This document shows positions 1-6,911 of a DNA stretch of 9,247 nt, one piece after another. Location: contig JAITHO010000125.1 in assembly GCA_031279915.1 (NCBI GenBank), positions 1-9,247 of the forward strand, in the 5' to 3' direction. Below the pieces are notes generated by a model. It had not been told where the DNA came from. It did no database searches and saw only the letters and a program-made list of their open reading frames with translations. The DNA is from Tannerellaceae bacterium. GTDB taxonomy: Bacteria; Bacteroidota; Bacteroidia; Bacteroidales; Tannerellaceae. Position 1 is the first letter of the stretch, and every line of letters begins with the position of its first letter. The position numbers and the translations under genes are program-made.

Positions 1-73
1 TTCCAACAATGTTGGAAGTCTCAGTCAACAGGTCGCTGGAGCCACCAACATTGTTGACGACCAAAAAAAATAG
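1..73 (+). CDS. C-terminal end of a convergent gene (partial, unidentified)
   Basis: In the plus frame whose codons begin at base 2, the window opens inside a reading frame of 23 sense codons. It ends ...TNIVDDQKK and stops at TAG (71-73). The peptide is polar, rich in S, N, Q, V and D, with a lysine tail, as is common for real protein C-termini. The stop codon forms the first three bases of the intrinsic terminator stem at 71-99, a compact arrangement expected for a gene converging on the minus-strand operon. The visible part is too short to assign a family. A minus-strand frame also stays open across this stretch, but it would have to read through the terminator and its T-tract, so I prefer this plus-strand reading. 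The 5' end lies outside the window. This is inferred from frame, composition and position only. Confidence 0.4.
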   Translation, partial: SNNVGSLSQQVAGATNIVDDQKK

Positions 74-99
74 CCCTCCGAAATCAGTTCGGAAGGCTA
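63..99 (-). terminator. Rho-independent terminator of the minus-strand operon, possibly bidirectional
   Basis: The stem pairs TAGCC (71-75) with GGCTA (95-99) and TCCGAA (77-82) with TTCGGA (88-93). There is one C/A mismatch (76/94) and a 5-nt loop (83-87). Read on the minus strand the hairpin is followed at once by eight T residues (complement of 63-70), the classic intrinsic terminator layout. On the plus strand the downstream sequence (GGTATTGTTTAAAA) is a weaker U-tract, so the same hairpin may also end the convergent gene whose stop codon lies in the stem. It is about 240 bp beyond the fucosidase stop. Confidence 0.88.
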
Positions 100-139
100 G
101 GTATTGTTTAAAAGGAAAATTATCAAATGCGCACGAATC

Positions 140-180
140 TTTCACATATTTCACGGGGGGGGTAAATCCCGGTGTGAAAA
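140..180. repeat. Short inverted and direct repeats around a G8 homopolymer
   Basis: TTTCAC occurs twice in direct orientation (140-145 and 149-154), and its complement GTGAAA lies once at 174-179. Either copy can therefore pair with it. The first gives a 7-bp stem (TTTCACA with TGTGAAA). The second gives a 6-bp stem with extra GGG/CCC pairing (160-162 with 168-170). Between them lies an uninterrupted run of eight G (155-162). The two pairings are mutually exclusive, so a transcript could fold in two ways. The G8 run is also a possible slippage site. Confidence 0.6.
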
Positions 181-271
181 ATGGTAAGCTTGTGGAAGCG
201 GAGATAGCTATTTTATTTTTCGGTAAAATCTCTAAGAATTGCATGTTTATTTGTTGAATTATTATTGGGCG

Positions 272-301
272 CAAATATAGCGATTGTTTGGAATGCACAA
301 A
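272..301 (-). promoter_or_regulatory. Bacteroidetes-type promoter downstream of the fucosidase gene
   Basis: The minus strand reads TATATTTG (272-279), an exact match to the TAnnTTTG -7 box used by the primary sigma factor of Bacteroidetes. It is preceded after 18 nt by TTTG (298-301), matching the -33 box at a normal spacing. The -33 box sits in a small perfect dyad, CACAA-ATA-TTGTG (296-308), which could be an operator or coincidence. The promoter points away from the fucosidase gene towards the terminator at 63-99, so it would make a short transcript of its own. Confidence 0.55.
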
Positions 302-335
302 TATTGTGTGAGAATTTTGGGCAAGGTTTCTAAAA

Positions 336-2762
336 TCAAAACTCGAGCACAATTTCTTCTCCTTCCTTCAATTCTACACTAATGCTCCCGTTTAATACGG
401 GCAAGGATAGAGGCTTTTTGTTGATTTCTATCCCAAAGCTGCCGGTGTGATCGGGCAATTTAATCCTCCAGGCGTTGTTTGTCAAAGCTTTCAAGGCGGC
501 GCGTTTCAATTTTCCGTCAGCCCATTGTGCTGCGACTTCAGCACCGCCTACGACTTTAAGCCCTGAGAATCTGCCGTGTGTCCAAGCGTCGGGCAGCGCC
601 GGAATAAACTCGACGACGTTTGCATGCGATTGAACGAGCATCTCAGCAATGCCGGCGGTTGCTCCAAAATTGCCGTCGATTTGGAAAGGCGGATGCGAGC
701 AGAACAGGTTCGGACAGGATCCTCCGCCCATGCCGTTGTAATCGGTTTCGCCATAACGGATTGCGGGTGCAAGCAGGTCGCAGAGAAGTTTGTATGCATG
801 ATTGCCGTCGTGCAGCCTCGCCCAGAAATTTATCTTCCAAGCCATTGACCATCCGGTGCTTTTGTCGCCGCGTGCTTCGAGTGTTTTGCGGGCGGCTTCG
901 GCGAGGGCGGGGGTTTGTGCAAGGCTGATTTCGTTGCCTGGATATAGGGCGTAGAGGTGCGAAACGTGGCGGTGGTTTGGCTCGGCTTCTTCGTAGGGTT
1001 CGAGCCATTCCATGATTCGTCCATCCTGTGCGACAGTGGTTGGCATGATACGGTCGCGCTTGGCAGTCAGTTCGTTGGCGAAGTCTGCGTCGATGTCGAG
1101 GATTTTTGCGGCCTGGATGGTATTGTTGAAAAGTTCTCGAATGATTTGATTATCCATGGTGGAGCCGGCGCAGATATGGATTCGTTTTCCGTTAAAAATG
1201 AAAGCATTTTCGGGCGAAGTGGTAGGGGCGGATACCAGGAATCTGTGCCTTGGATCTTCGACCAGCATATCGGTGAAAAACAAAGCTGCGCTACGCATAA
1301 CTGGGTATACATCTGCCAGATAAAGCTTGTCGTTAGTGTATAAATAATGCTGGTAGAGATGTGCGCAAAGCCAGGCGGCGGAAGTGTTGGTGGCTCCCCA
1401 GGAAGGATGCTCTCCGGGCGCTGTAAATTCCCAGAGATTTCCGAGGATATGGGTGACCCAGCCGCGAGCATTGTAGTAAACCTTAGCCGTTTGCTCGCCG
1501 CTCGCCACCTGTTGCTTTGTCCATTCGATCAGAGGTATATGGAGTTCGGAGAGGTTGGTCACTTCGGCAGGCCAGAGGTTCATCTGGAGATTGATATTGA
1601 GGTGATAATCACCATTCCAAGGCGTCTGAATGGTATTAGCCCAGAGGCCCTGAAGATTTGGAGGAAGGAGGCCCGGACGCGTGGAGGAGATAAGCAGATA
1701 CCGACCGAACTGGAAGTACAGCGCGATTAGACCCGGATCGTTTTTATCCTTCTGAAAGGCTTCAAGACGAACGGGCATCGGCAGATCGTCCTTCTTTGTG
1801 CGACCGAGGTCAAGCGCTACGCGATCGAACATGCGGGAATATGCCTCGATGTGATCGCTCCGCAATCGGGCGTAGTCTTTCTTGGAGGCGGCATCGATGA
1901 GGGCGAGAACTTCGTCGACGGGCTTCTTCCCGAAATAGTCCGTCGCCATGCTCACAAGGATAATTGCCTCGGATACATCCTTGACTGTCAGCGCAGAGCC
2001 CGAGGCAGTCAGGCTACCTCCTTTCGGCAACAATACTCGCACGCGGGCGGCATAGTTCATCCCCTCGCCGTCGATTCCATTGTTTAGCCGACCCTGCATT
2101 ATGAGGTCTTTTCCAGATACTTCCACGCCAAAGTGTTCCGGACGATTCATCCCTATCGAGAAACTGAGAGCCTCGTTCACGTTGGTGGTCAGGCGGATTA
2201 CGCCAATATCGTCGCTGAACGACGTGAAGGCTTCCCGAAAGAATTTAGCGCCATCGACTTCGAAAGATACCGAGGCCATGGCGTCAGTAATGTTAAGCTC
2301 CCGACGATAGGAGGCGGGGAGAACGTCTGATGGCAAGTCATAGTCGATCAGTAGATTACCGAGGAGCTGAAAACAGCCGTAGGGAACATTGGCTCCGTTT
2401 CCCAATCCGCTGCCTTCGCCTTTGCAAACAAAATTGTTGTACATAAGTTCCTGCGCTTCGTCGTTCTTGGCTTGGAAAAGGAGCTGACGGATAGCGCTCA
2501 GGTATCGGTAAGCATTAGGGTTGTCGGCATCTTGTTTGCTGCCCGACCAAAGAGAGATCTCGTTGAGTACAAAGGTTTCTCGATTCACTCCACCGTCGGG
2601 CATCATCCCTATCCGTCCGTTGCCAAGGGGCAAAGTTTCTTCCCAAATCTTCGCCGGACGGTCGAAAAAGTAGCCAAGCTCTTTCCGATTGTCTATCGTT
2701 GGACGGCTACAACTTGCCGACAATAGCAGTGAGAGGCCTAATAAAAGTATATGCGTTTTCAT
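336..2762 (-). CDS. GH95 family alpha-L-fucosidase, predicted lipoprotein
   Basis: Glycoside hydrolase of family GH95, 808 aa, expected to release terminal L-fucose (typically alpha-1,2-linked, with inversion) from glycans. Residues 1-18 form a signal peptide with hydrophobic core LLLGLSLLL and a lipobox-like SASC, so Cys18 is probably lipidated. No acidic surface-export motif follows the Cys, which suggests a periplasm-facing anchor, but this is inference. An N-terminal beta domain (about 32-270) precedes the (alpha/alpha)6 catalytic barrel (about 290-700) and a C-terminal beta domain. Known GH95 active-site positions are recognisable: DYHLNIN (385-391) supplies the two asparagines N389 and N391, SPEN contains the probable general acid E518, and QIDGNFG contains D696. 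His387, two residues before N389, is the residue I recall as typical of fucosidases rather than the alpha-L-galactosidase branch. The gene starts 24 bp after the upstream transporter and has no good promoter of its own. No SusC/SusD pair or regulator is adjacent, unlike a typical utilisation locus. Confidence 0.93.
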   Translation of the reverse strand: MKTHILLLGLSLLLSASCSRPTIDNRKELGYFFDRPAKIWEETLPLGNGRIGMMPDGGVNRETFVLNEISLWSGSKQDADNPNAYRYLSAIRQLLFQAKNDEAQELMYNNFVCKGEGSGLGNGANVPYGCFQLLGNLLIDYDLPSDVLPASYRRELNITDAMASVSFEVDGAKFFREAFTSFSDDIGVIRLTTNVNEALSFSIGMNRPEHFGVEVSGKDLIMQGRLNNGIDGEGMNYAARVRVLLPKGGSLTASGSALTVKDVSEAIILVSMATDYFGKKPVDEVLALIDAASKKDYARLRSDHIEAYSRMFDRVALDLGRTKKDDLPMPVRLEAFQKDKNDPGLIALYFQFGRYLLISSTRPGLLPPNLQGLWANTIQTPWNGDYHLNINLQMNLWPAEVTNLSELHIPLIEWTKQQVASGEQTAKVYYNARGWVTHILGNLWEFTAPGEHPSWGATNTSAAWLCAHLYQHYLYTNDKLYLADVYPVMRSAALFFTDMLVEDPRHRFLVSAPTTSPENAFIFNGKRIHICAGSTMDNQIIRELFNNTIQAAKILDIDADFANELTAKRDRIMPTTVAQDGRIMEWLEPYEEAEPNHRHVSHLYALYPGNEISLAQTPALAEAARKTLEARGDKSTGWSMAWKINFWARLHDGNHAYKLLCDLLAPAIRYGETDYNGMGGGSCPNLFCSHPPFQIDGNFGATAGIAEMLVQSHANVVEFIPALPDAWTHGRFSGLKVVGGAEVAAQWADGKLKRAALKALTNNAWRIKLPDHTGSFGIEINKKPLSLPVLNGSISVELKEGEEIVLEF

Positions 2763-2786
2763 GCGTATATATATTAATGTATAGAA

Positions 2787-4634
2787 TTAAAAGCTTTGCA
2801 TTTCATAAAGCTGCTTGTAATAACCGTTGAGGGCAAGCAAATCATCGTGCGATCCGCGCTCAATGATAGTTCCTTCGTGCATGACACAAATCTCATCAGC
2901 ATTGCGAATTGTTGAAAGTCGATGGGCAATGACGATGGTGGTGCGGTTGCGCATCAAGTTTTCGAGAGCCTCCTGCACAAGACGTTCCGATTCGGCGTCG
3001 AGAGCGGAGGTTGCTTCGTCGAGGATGAGTATCGGAGGATTTTTCAGGATCGCCCTAGCGATGCTGATTCGTTGCCTTTGCCCGCCGGAGAGCTTCCCTC
3101 CGCGATCGCCGATGTTGGCCGAGTAAGCGCCGTCGGTAGCCATGATGAAGTCATGAGCATTAGCTATGCGAGCGGCCTGCTCCACTTCGGTTGGGGAAGC
3201 ATGGTCGACGCCGAAGGCAATGTTTTCGTAAAAGCTATCGTTGAAAAGTATAGCCTCCTGATTAACATTCCCCATCAGGCCTCGAAGATCATGCAAACTA
3301 GCCTCGCGGATATCAAGCCCATCAATCGCAATGCTCCCCTCGGTCACGTCATAAAAGCGAGGAATCAGATCAACCAGCGTGCTCTTCCCCGATCCCGAAG
3401 GTCCCACCAGCGCAATCGTTTTCCCCTTCGGAATCACCAAATTAATGCCCTTCAACACCCATTCATCCTTATACTTAAACCAAACATTGGAGAACACAAT
3501 GGACTTTTCCAAACGGATAGACTTCGCAACGTCAGGATCGCGAACCGTTGCCTCCGCCATCAGGATCCGGTCGATGCGAGTCATGGATGCAAGGCCCTTC
3601 TGAATAGCGTAAACGGCTTTGCTCAAATCCTTAGCCGGATTGATAATGCTGTAAAATATAACAAGATAATATATAAAGGTAGAGGCATCGATCGGGCTGT
3701 TGTTCCCAAGGATAAGAGAGCCGCCGTACCAGAGCACAATGGCAATCGTAAGCGTTCCGAGAAATTCACTCATCGGATGCGACATCTGCTGACGGCGATA
3801 AATGCGATTAGTGATTCGACGAAAAACCTCATTGCTCTTCTCAAATCGCACACGGATCTTCTGTTCGGCATTAAAAGCTTTAATAATACGCAGCCCTCCG
3901 AGAGTTTCCTCCACCATACTCATCAACAAGCCCCACTGCTCCTGCCCAGCGAGCGACCGTCGCTTCAAACTCCTCCCCACTTGCCCGATAACGTATCCTG
4001 CAGCAGGAAGCAAAATGAGAACAAAAAGCGTAAGCTGCCAGCTTATGAGCAGCATACCCACAAGATAAATGCCGATCAGTATGGGATTTTTGAATAGCAT
4101 GTCGAGCGAGCTCATCACCGACGTTTCAATCTCATTAACGTCGCCCGACACTCTTGCAAGGATGTCGCCCTTCCTCTCTTCGGAGAAAAATCCCAGCGAA
4201 AGATGCAGTATCCGATCATTAATTTGGTTGCGGATATCCCTCACCACGCCGGTGCGAATCGGAATCATCGTAAAGGAAGCCAGATAAGTAGCCGTCGCCT
4301 TCAAGAAGGTCATCACCACCAAAAAGAGGCCAAGCATAACGAGCGTAAACGACCCGCCATGCTCAGCCATCATCCCACTCACATAAGCAAAAAAGTTGTT
4401 TTTCGCTATGGCGCCCATCTCCTTCAACGAATCCCACGTGCTAAAGTCATTTCTCCATTCCATATATGTATAAACATTCTCATCATTTTTAAAGAGTATA
4501 TTAAGAATAGGAATGATAAGAGCAAACGAAAAAAGGTTGAGCACAGCCGCCAGAATATTGAACACAATATTCCCAACAAGATAGCCCTTATACGGCGGAA
4601 CAAAGCGCTTGAAGATGCGGAGGAGGTCAAACAT
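2787..4634 (-). CDS. MsbA/MdlB-type ABC exporter, fused membrane and ATPase domains
   Basis: A 615-aa half-transporter expected to work as a homodimer in the inner membrane and export a lipid or hydrophobic compound using ATP. The N-terminal half has six probable membrane helices (roughly 18-48, 96-122, 176-199, 200-222, 290-310 and 317-336). A longer than usual loop between helices 1 and 2 (about 50-92) makes it somewhat longer than E. coli MsbA (582 aa). The C-terminal ATPase is intact: Walker A GPSGSGKS (411-418), Q-loop Q459, signature LSGGQ (515-519), Walker B ILILDE (535-540) with catalytic E540, D-loop SALD (543-546) and H-loop H571. It follows the ABC-2 permease gene by 24 bp and precedes the fucosidase by 24 bp. 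MsbA-like lipid A core flipping is possible, but Bacteroidota carry several paralogues of this family. Substrate is therefore not assigned, and I withhold the msbA symbol. Confidence 0.93.
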   Translation of the reverse strand: MFDLLRIFKRFVPPYKGYLVGNIVFNILAAVLNLFSFALIIPILNILFKNDENVYTYMEWRNDFSTWDSLKEMGAIAKNNFFAYVSGMMAEHGGSFTLVMLGLFLVVMTFLKATATYLASFTMIPIRTGVVRDIRNQINDRILHLSLGFFSEERKGDILARVSGDVNEIETSVMSSLDMLFKNPILIGIYLVGMLLISWQLTLFVLILLPAAGYVIGQVGRSLKRRSLAGQEQWGLLMSMVEETLGGLRIIKAFNAEQKIRVRFEKSNEVFRRITNRIYRRQQMSHPMSEFLGTLTIAIVLWYGGSLILGNNSPIDASTFIYYLVIFYSIINPAKDLSKAVYAIQKGLASMTRIDRILMAEATVRDPDVAKSIRLEKSIVFSNVWFKYKDEWVLKGINLVIPKGKTIALVGPSGSGKSTLVDLIPRFYDVTEGSIAIDGLDIREASLHDLRGLMGNVNQEAILFNDSFYENIAFGVDHASPTEVEQAARIANAHDFIMATDGAYSANIGDRGGKLSGGQRQRISIARAILKNPPILILDEATSALDAESERLVQEALENLMRNRTTIVIAHRLSTIRNADEICVMHEGTIIERGSHDDLLALNGYYKQLYEMQSF

Positions 4635-4658
4635 AGCCTTATCCCAATACAGCTTTCT

Positions 4659-5972
4659 TTACTTGTACCTCACCCACTTAGCTATCTCCTTAAACGAAGG
4701 CTTCTTGCCATACATAAGAATTCCAACGCGATAGATCTTGCCCGACAACCACACAATACCGGCGGAAGTGGCATACAAAAGCGCCAGCGAGAGGAGCTTC
4801 TCCCATAGAGGAACCTCAAACGGAAGCCGCATCATCATCACAATCGGCGAAGTGAGCGGGATAAACGAGCACCAGAACGCAAGCGGGCCGTCGGGGTTTT
4901 CCATACTGTAAATACCTGCGTAGAGGGCAAATACAAGCAGGAGCGTAATCGGCATCATGAACTGCTGAGTGTCTTCAGCCTGATTCACCGCCGATCCTAT
5001 GGCTGCAAATAAAGCAGCAAAAAGTAAATAACCTCCAATAAAATAGAGTATGAAATAAATTACGATTTCTGTATAATTTATAGAGGAAATAAGATTCATA
5101 ATCTTGCTCATCTCCCCAAGTTCAGGCGGGGCCGCAGCCATGCCTTGCTTCATCATTTGCGCCTGCTGAATGGCCGACGGATCAATGCCGCCTCCCAAAA
5201 ATACCTGCATGCCAATGAAAAGTCCCACAAGCATAACCCCCCACAAAATCAACTGAGTAAGCCCCACAAGAGCGATGCCAACAATCTTTCCCATCATCAA
5301 ATCAAAGGGCCTAACAGACGAAACCATCAGCTCAACGATGCGATTCGTTTTCTCCTCCTGCACCCCAGTCATCACCATCGCCCCATAAATCAAAATAAAC
5401 ATATATATAAGCATCGTGAAGATAAAACCAACGGCCATTGCGATGCCCGCCGACGATTCAGTCTCGCGCCCGCCTTCTTCCCATTTGATCGTTTGGACGC
5501 TAAAACGAACCTTGCTCTCGGCTATAATCTCCTTAATATTAGGGATGTTGAACGAAGCCAGCTTTTCATCTTCAAGATATTTCGTAATGACATAATTAAT
5601 AAGACCACTCAAGTCCTGGGGGATTTGTTTCTCCGAATATATTGCCGCAGCGCGCGGATTGTCGAGCAAATCGCCCGATATACTCAGGATAGCGAACAGA
5701 GATTTATCGCGAGAGTTCCTATACTCGTCGAGAGAGCTTGTTGTCGCAATAAAACGGTAAGTTTCTGTATCCTTAAAGAGAGAAATGTACTTACTTGTGG
5801 AGTCGATTATAGCAACCGTGCGCACCTCGCTACTCTTTATGCGCGACATCCAGAGCGGGAGAGCCACGATTCCGGCCATGAGAAAGGGCATCAATATGGT
5901 GAGAATGATAAACGATTTTTTACTTACCCTTCGCAAATATTCTCGCTTGATTACAATACCTAATTTGTTCAT
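4659..5972 (-). CDS. ABC-2 type transporter permease, NatB-like
   Basis: A 437-aa membrane subunit of the NatB/YhaP group. It has an N-terminal membrane helix (about 20-43), a large extracytoplasmic domain (about 45-175), then a block of probable helices (about 178-203, 228-257, 300-328, 338-357, 365-383 and 392-412). The ABC-2 coupling segment VQEEKTNRIVELMVSSVRP (204-222) followed by GK (228-229) is well conserved. A Met/Ala/Gln-rich insert (about 262-290) lies in the loop before the fourth helix. The gene starts 3 bp after the stop of the ATPase gene, so the two are almost certainly translated together and form one transporter. Characterised NatAB of Bacillus subtilis exports Na+. Related pairs in other bacteria are of unknown substrate, so sodium efflux is only one possibility. 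Confidence 0.9.
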   Translation of the reverse strand: MNKLGIVIKREYLRRVSKKSFIILTILMPFLMAGIVALPLWMSRIKSSEVRTVAIIDSTSKYISLFKDTETYRFIATTSSLDEYRNSRDKSLFAILSISGDLLDNPRAAAIYSEKQIPQDLSGLINYVITKYLEDEKLASFNIPNIKEIIAESKVRFSVQTIKWEEGGRETESSAGIAMAVGFIFTMLIYMFILIYGAMVMTGVQEEKTNRIVELMVSSVRPFDLMMGKIVGIALVGLTQLILWGVMLVGLFIGMQVFLGGGIDPSAIQQAQMMKQGMAAAPPELGEMSKIMNLISSINYTEIVIYFILYFIGGYLLFAALFAAIGSAVNQAEDTQQFMMPITLLLVFALYAGIYSMENPDGPLAFWCSFIPLTSPIVMMMRLPFEVPLWEKLLSLALLYATSAGIVWLSGKIYRVGILMYGKKPSFKEIAKWVRYK

Positions 5973-5975
5973 AAT

Positions 5976-6896
5976 TTATTGGGATTTTTTAGCAGATACG
6001 GTGTTAATAAATACCTCATTCATTGAAGGAAATTCCTCAACGAAGGAGATGATTTCGAACTCGCGGGCAATGGCTGCAAGCAGTTCGGCATTGCTTAGTT
6101 CGCTTGGCTTGCGGATGCGTAACTCGGTGCTATCGTACAGATTGCGCTGCTCGATGATGTCGAATGGCACATCTGAGGCGACGAGAAGTTTGTTGCTGAG
6201 GGGAATTTGTACGGTGAAAGTGTTTGTCTTATAACGGCGGCGAATCTCTCTGACTTGTCCGGAAAGAACAACTCGCGACTGGTCGATTAGCGCAATTTCA
6301 TCGCATATTTCTTCAACAGAAGCCATGTTGTGCGTGGAAAAAATGATGGTTTTTCCCGCATTTTTTAGCTCAATAATTTCCTGTTTGAGCCTATCGGCAT
6401 TGACAGGGTCGAAGCCGCTGAAAGGTTCGTCAAAGATCAGTAACTCAGGGTCATGAATCACCGTGATAATGAACTGCACCTTTTGTTGCATGCCTTTCGA
6501 GAGTTCCTCAAGTTTACGATTCCACCAGCTTTCAATCTCAAATTTGCTTAACCAGCTTTTCAAACGCTCTCTGGCGTCGGCATACTTTAAGCCCTTGAGC
6601 TGAGCAAGATAAATAGCCTGCTCTCCCACCTTCATTTTGCGATACATACCCCTTTCTTCGGGCATATATCCGATGCGAAAAACATCGTTTTGACAAATCT
6701 CGCGTCCATCAATAAGAACATTGCCGCTATCGGGCGCCGTGATGCGGTTAATGATACGAATGAGGGTGGTTTTGCCCGCTCCGTTTGGCCCTAAAAGGCC
6801 GAAAATCTTTCCTCGCGGCACGCTAATGCTCACCCTGTCTAAGGCAAGGTGGCCGGAAAATTGTTTCACTACGTTTGTTGTTTCAATAAAATTCAT
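5976..6896 (-). CDS. ABC transporter ATP-binding protein, NatA/YhaQ-like
   Basis: A 306-aa cytoplasmic ATPase subunit. It shows Walker A GPNGAGKT (36-43), signature LSKGMQQK (132-139; SKGM in place of canonical SGGQ, as usual in this group), Walker B LLIFDEP (152-158), D-loop SGFD (160-163) and H-loop H189. The phrase GYMPEERGMY (76-85) is characteristic of the NatA/YhaQ branch. Residues from about 220 on form the extra C-terminal domain seen in that branch. It starts at ATG 6896, 15 bp after dnaG, behind an A/G-rich leader (AAAAGAAGACG) and without an evident promoter of its own, so it is probably read through from dnaG. Its partner is the permease 3 bp downstream. ATP hydrolysis here would power export by that permease. 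Substrate is unknown. Confidence 0.93.
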   Translation of the reverse strand: MNFIETTNVVKQFSGHLALDRVSISVPRGKIFGLLGPNGAGKTTLIRIINRITAPDSGNVLIDGREICQNDVFRIGYMPEERGMYRKMKVGEQAIYLAQLKGLKYADARERLKSWLSKFEIESWWNRKLEELSKGMQQKVQFIITVIHDPELLIFDEPFSGFDPVNADRLKQEIIELKNAGKTIIFSTHNMASVEEICDEIALIDQSRVVLSGQVREIRRRYKTNTFTVQIPLSNKLLVASDVPFDIIEQRNLYDSTELRIRKPSELSNAELLAAIAREFEIISFVEEFPSMNEVFINTVSAKKSQ

Positions 6897-6911
6897 CGTC
6901 TTCTTTTATTA

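Larger units (their letters stand above)
63..267 (-). ncRNA. Candidate small RNA (or independent 3' transcript) between the fucosidase gene and its terminator
   Basis: A minus-strand promoter with both Bacteroidetes boxes (272-279, 298-301) points to a start near 266-268. The next strong terminator is at 63-99, giving a transcript of about 205 nt. Internal hairpins are visible. One pairs ATTTTA with TAAAAT around an 8-nt loop, flanked by GAGA and TCTC (about 205-236). A second is GCTT-CCAC-AAGC. A third pairs TTTTTCAC with either of two following GTGAAA copies (140-180). The terminator hairpin closes the 3' end. An ATG at 244-242 opens a minus frame that runs without stop to the window edge, but it crosses the terminator, and I recognise no protein in it. 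I could not fold it convincingly as 6S RNA, nor match tmRNA, RNase P or SRP RNA. The alternative is that the promoter match is chance and this is only the operon's 3' UTR. Confidence 0.35.

Noticed and set aside
1..57. Integron-type recombination site or phage attachment site from the paired dyads
   Set aside because: No integrase, no conserved core site and no cassette structure are visible. The dyads fall in the apparent coding end of the plus-strand gene.
1..244. Minus-strand frame from ATG 244 open to the window edge (about 81 codons)
   Set aside because: It runs through the intrinsic terminator and its T-tract, shows no recognisable family, and overlaps a more plausible plus-strand gene end. 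The candidate RNA reading fits better, though a short protein cannot be excluded.
9..257. Plus-strand frame of 82 codons at the left edge
   Set aside because: It overlaps the terminator hairpin and the promoter-to-terminator unit, lies out of frame with the more plausible gene end at 71-73, and has no recognisable features.
63..267. 6S, tmRNA, RNase P or SRP RNA
   Set aside because: I found no long rod closing the 5' and 3' arms and none of the conserved sequence blocks of these RNAs. Without a covariance search the family stays unassigned.
2763..2830. Separate promoter for the fucosidase gene
   Set aside because: The best candidate (TACATTAA) misses two positions of the -7 consensus and has no matching -33 box. 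Read-through from upstream is simpler.
2922..4097. Long plus-strand frame of 391 codons opposite the MsbA-type gene
   Set aside because: It is antisense to a clearly conserved ABC exporter with all motifs intact, and its own translation has no domain-like features.
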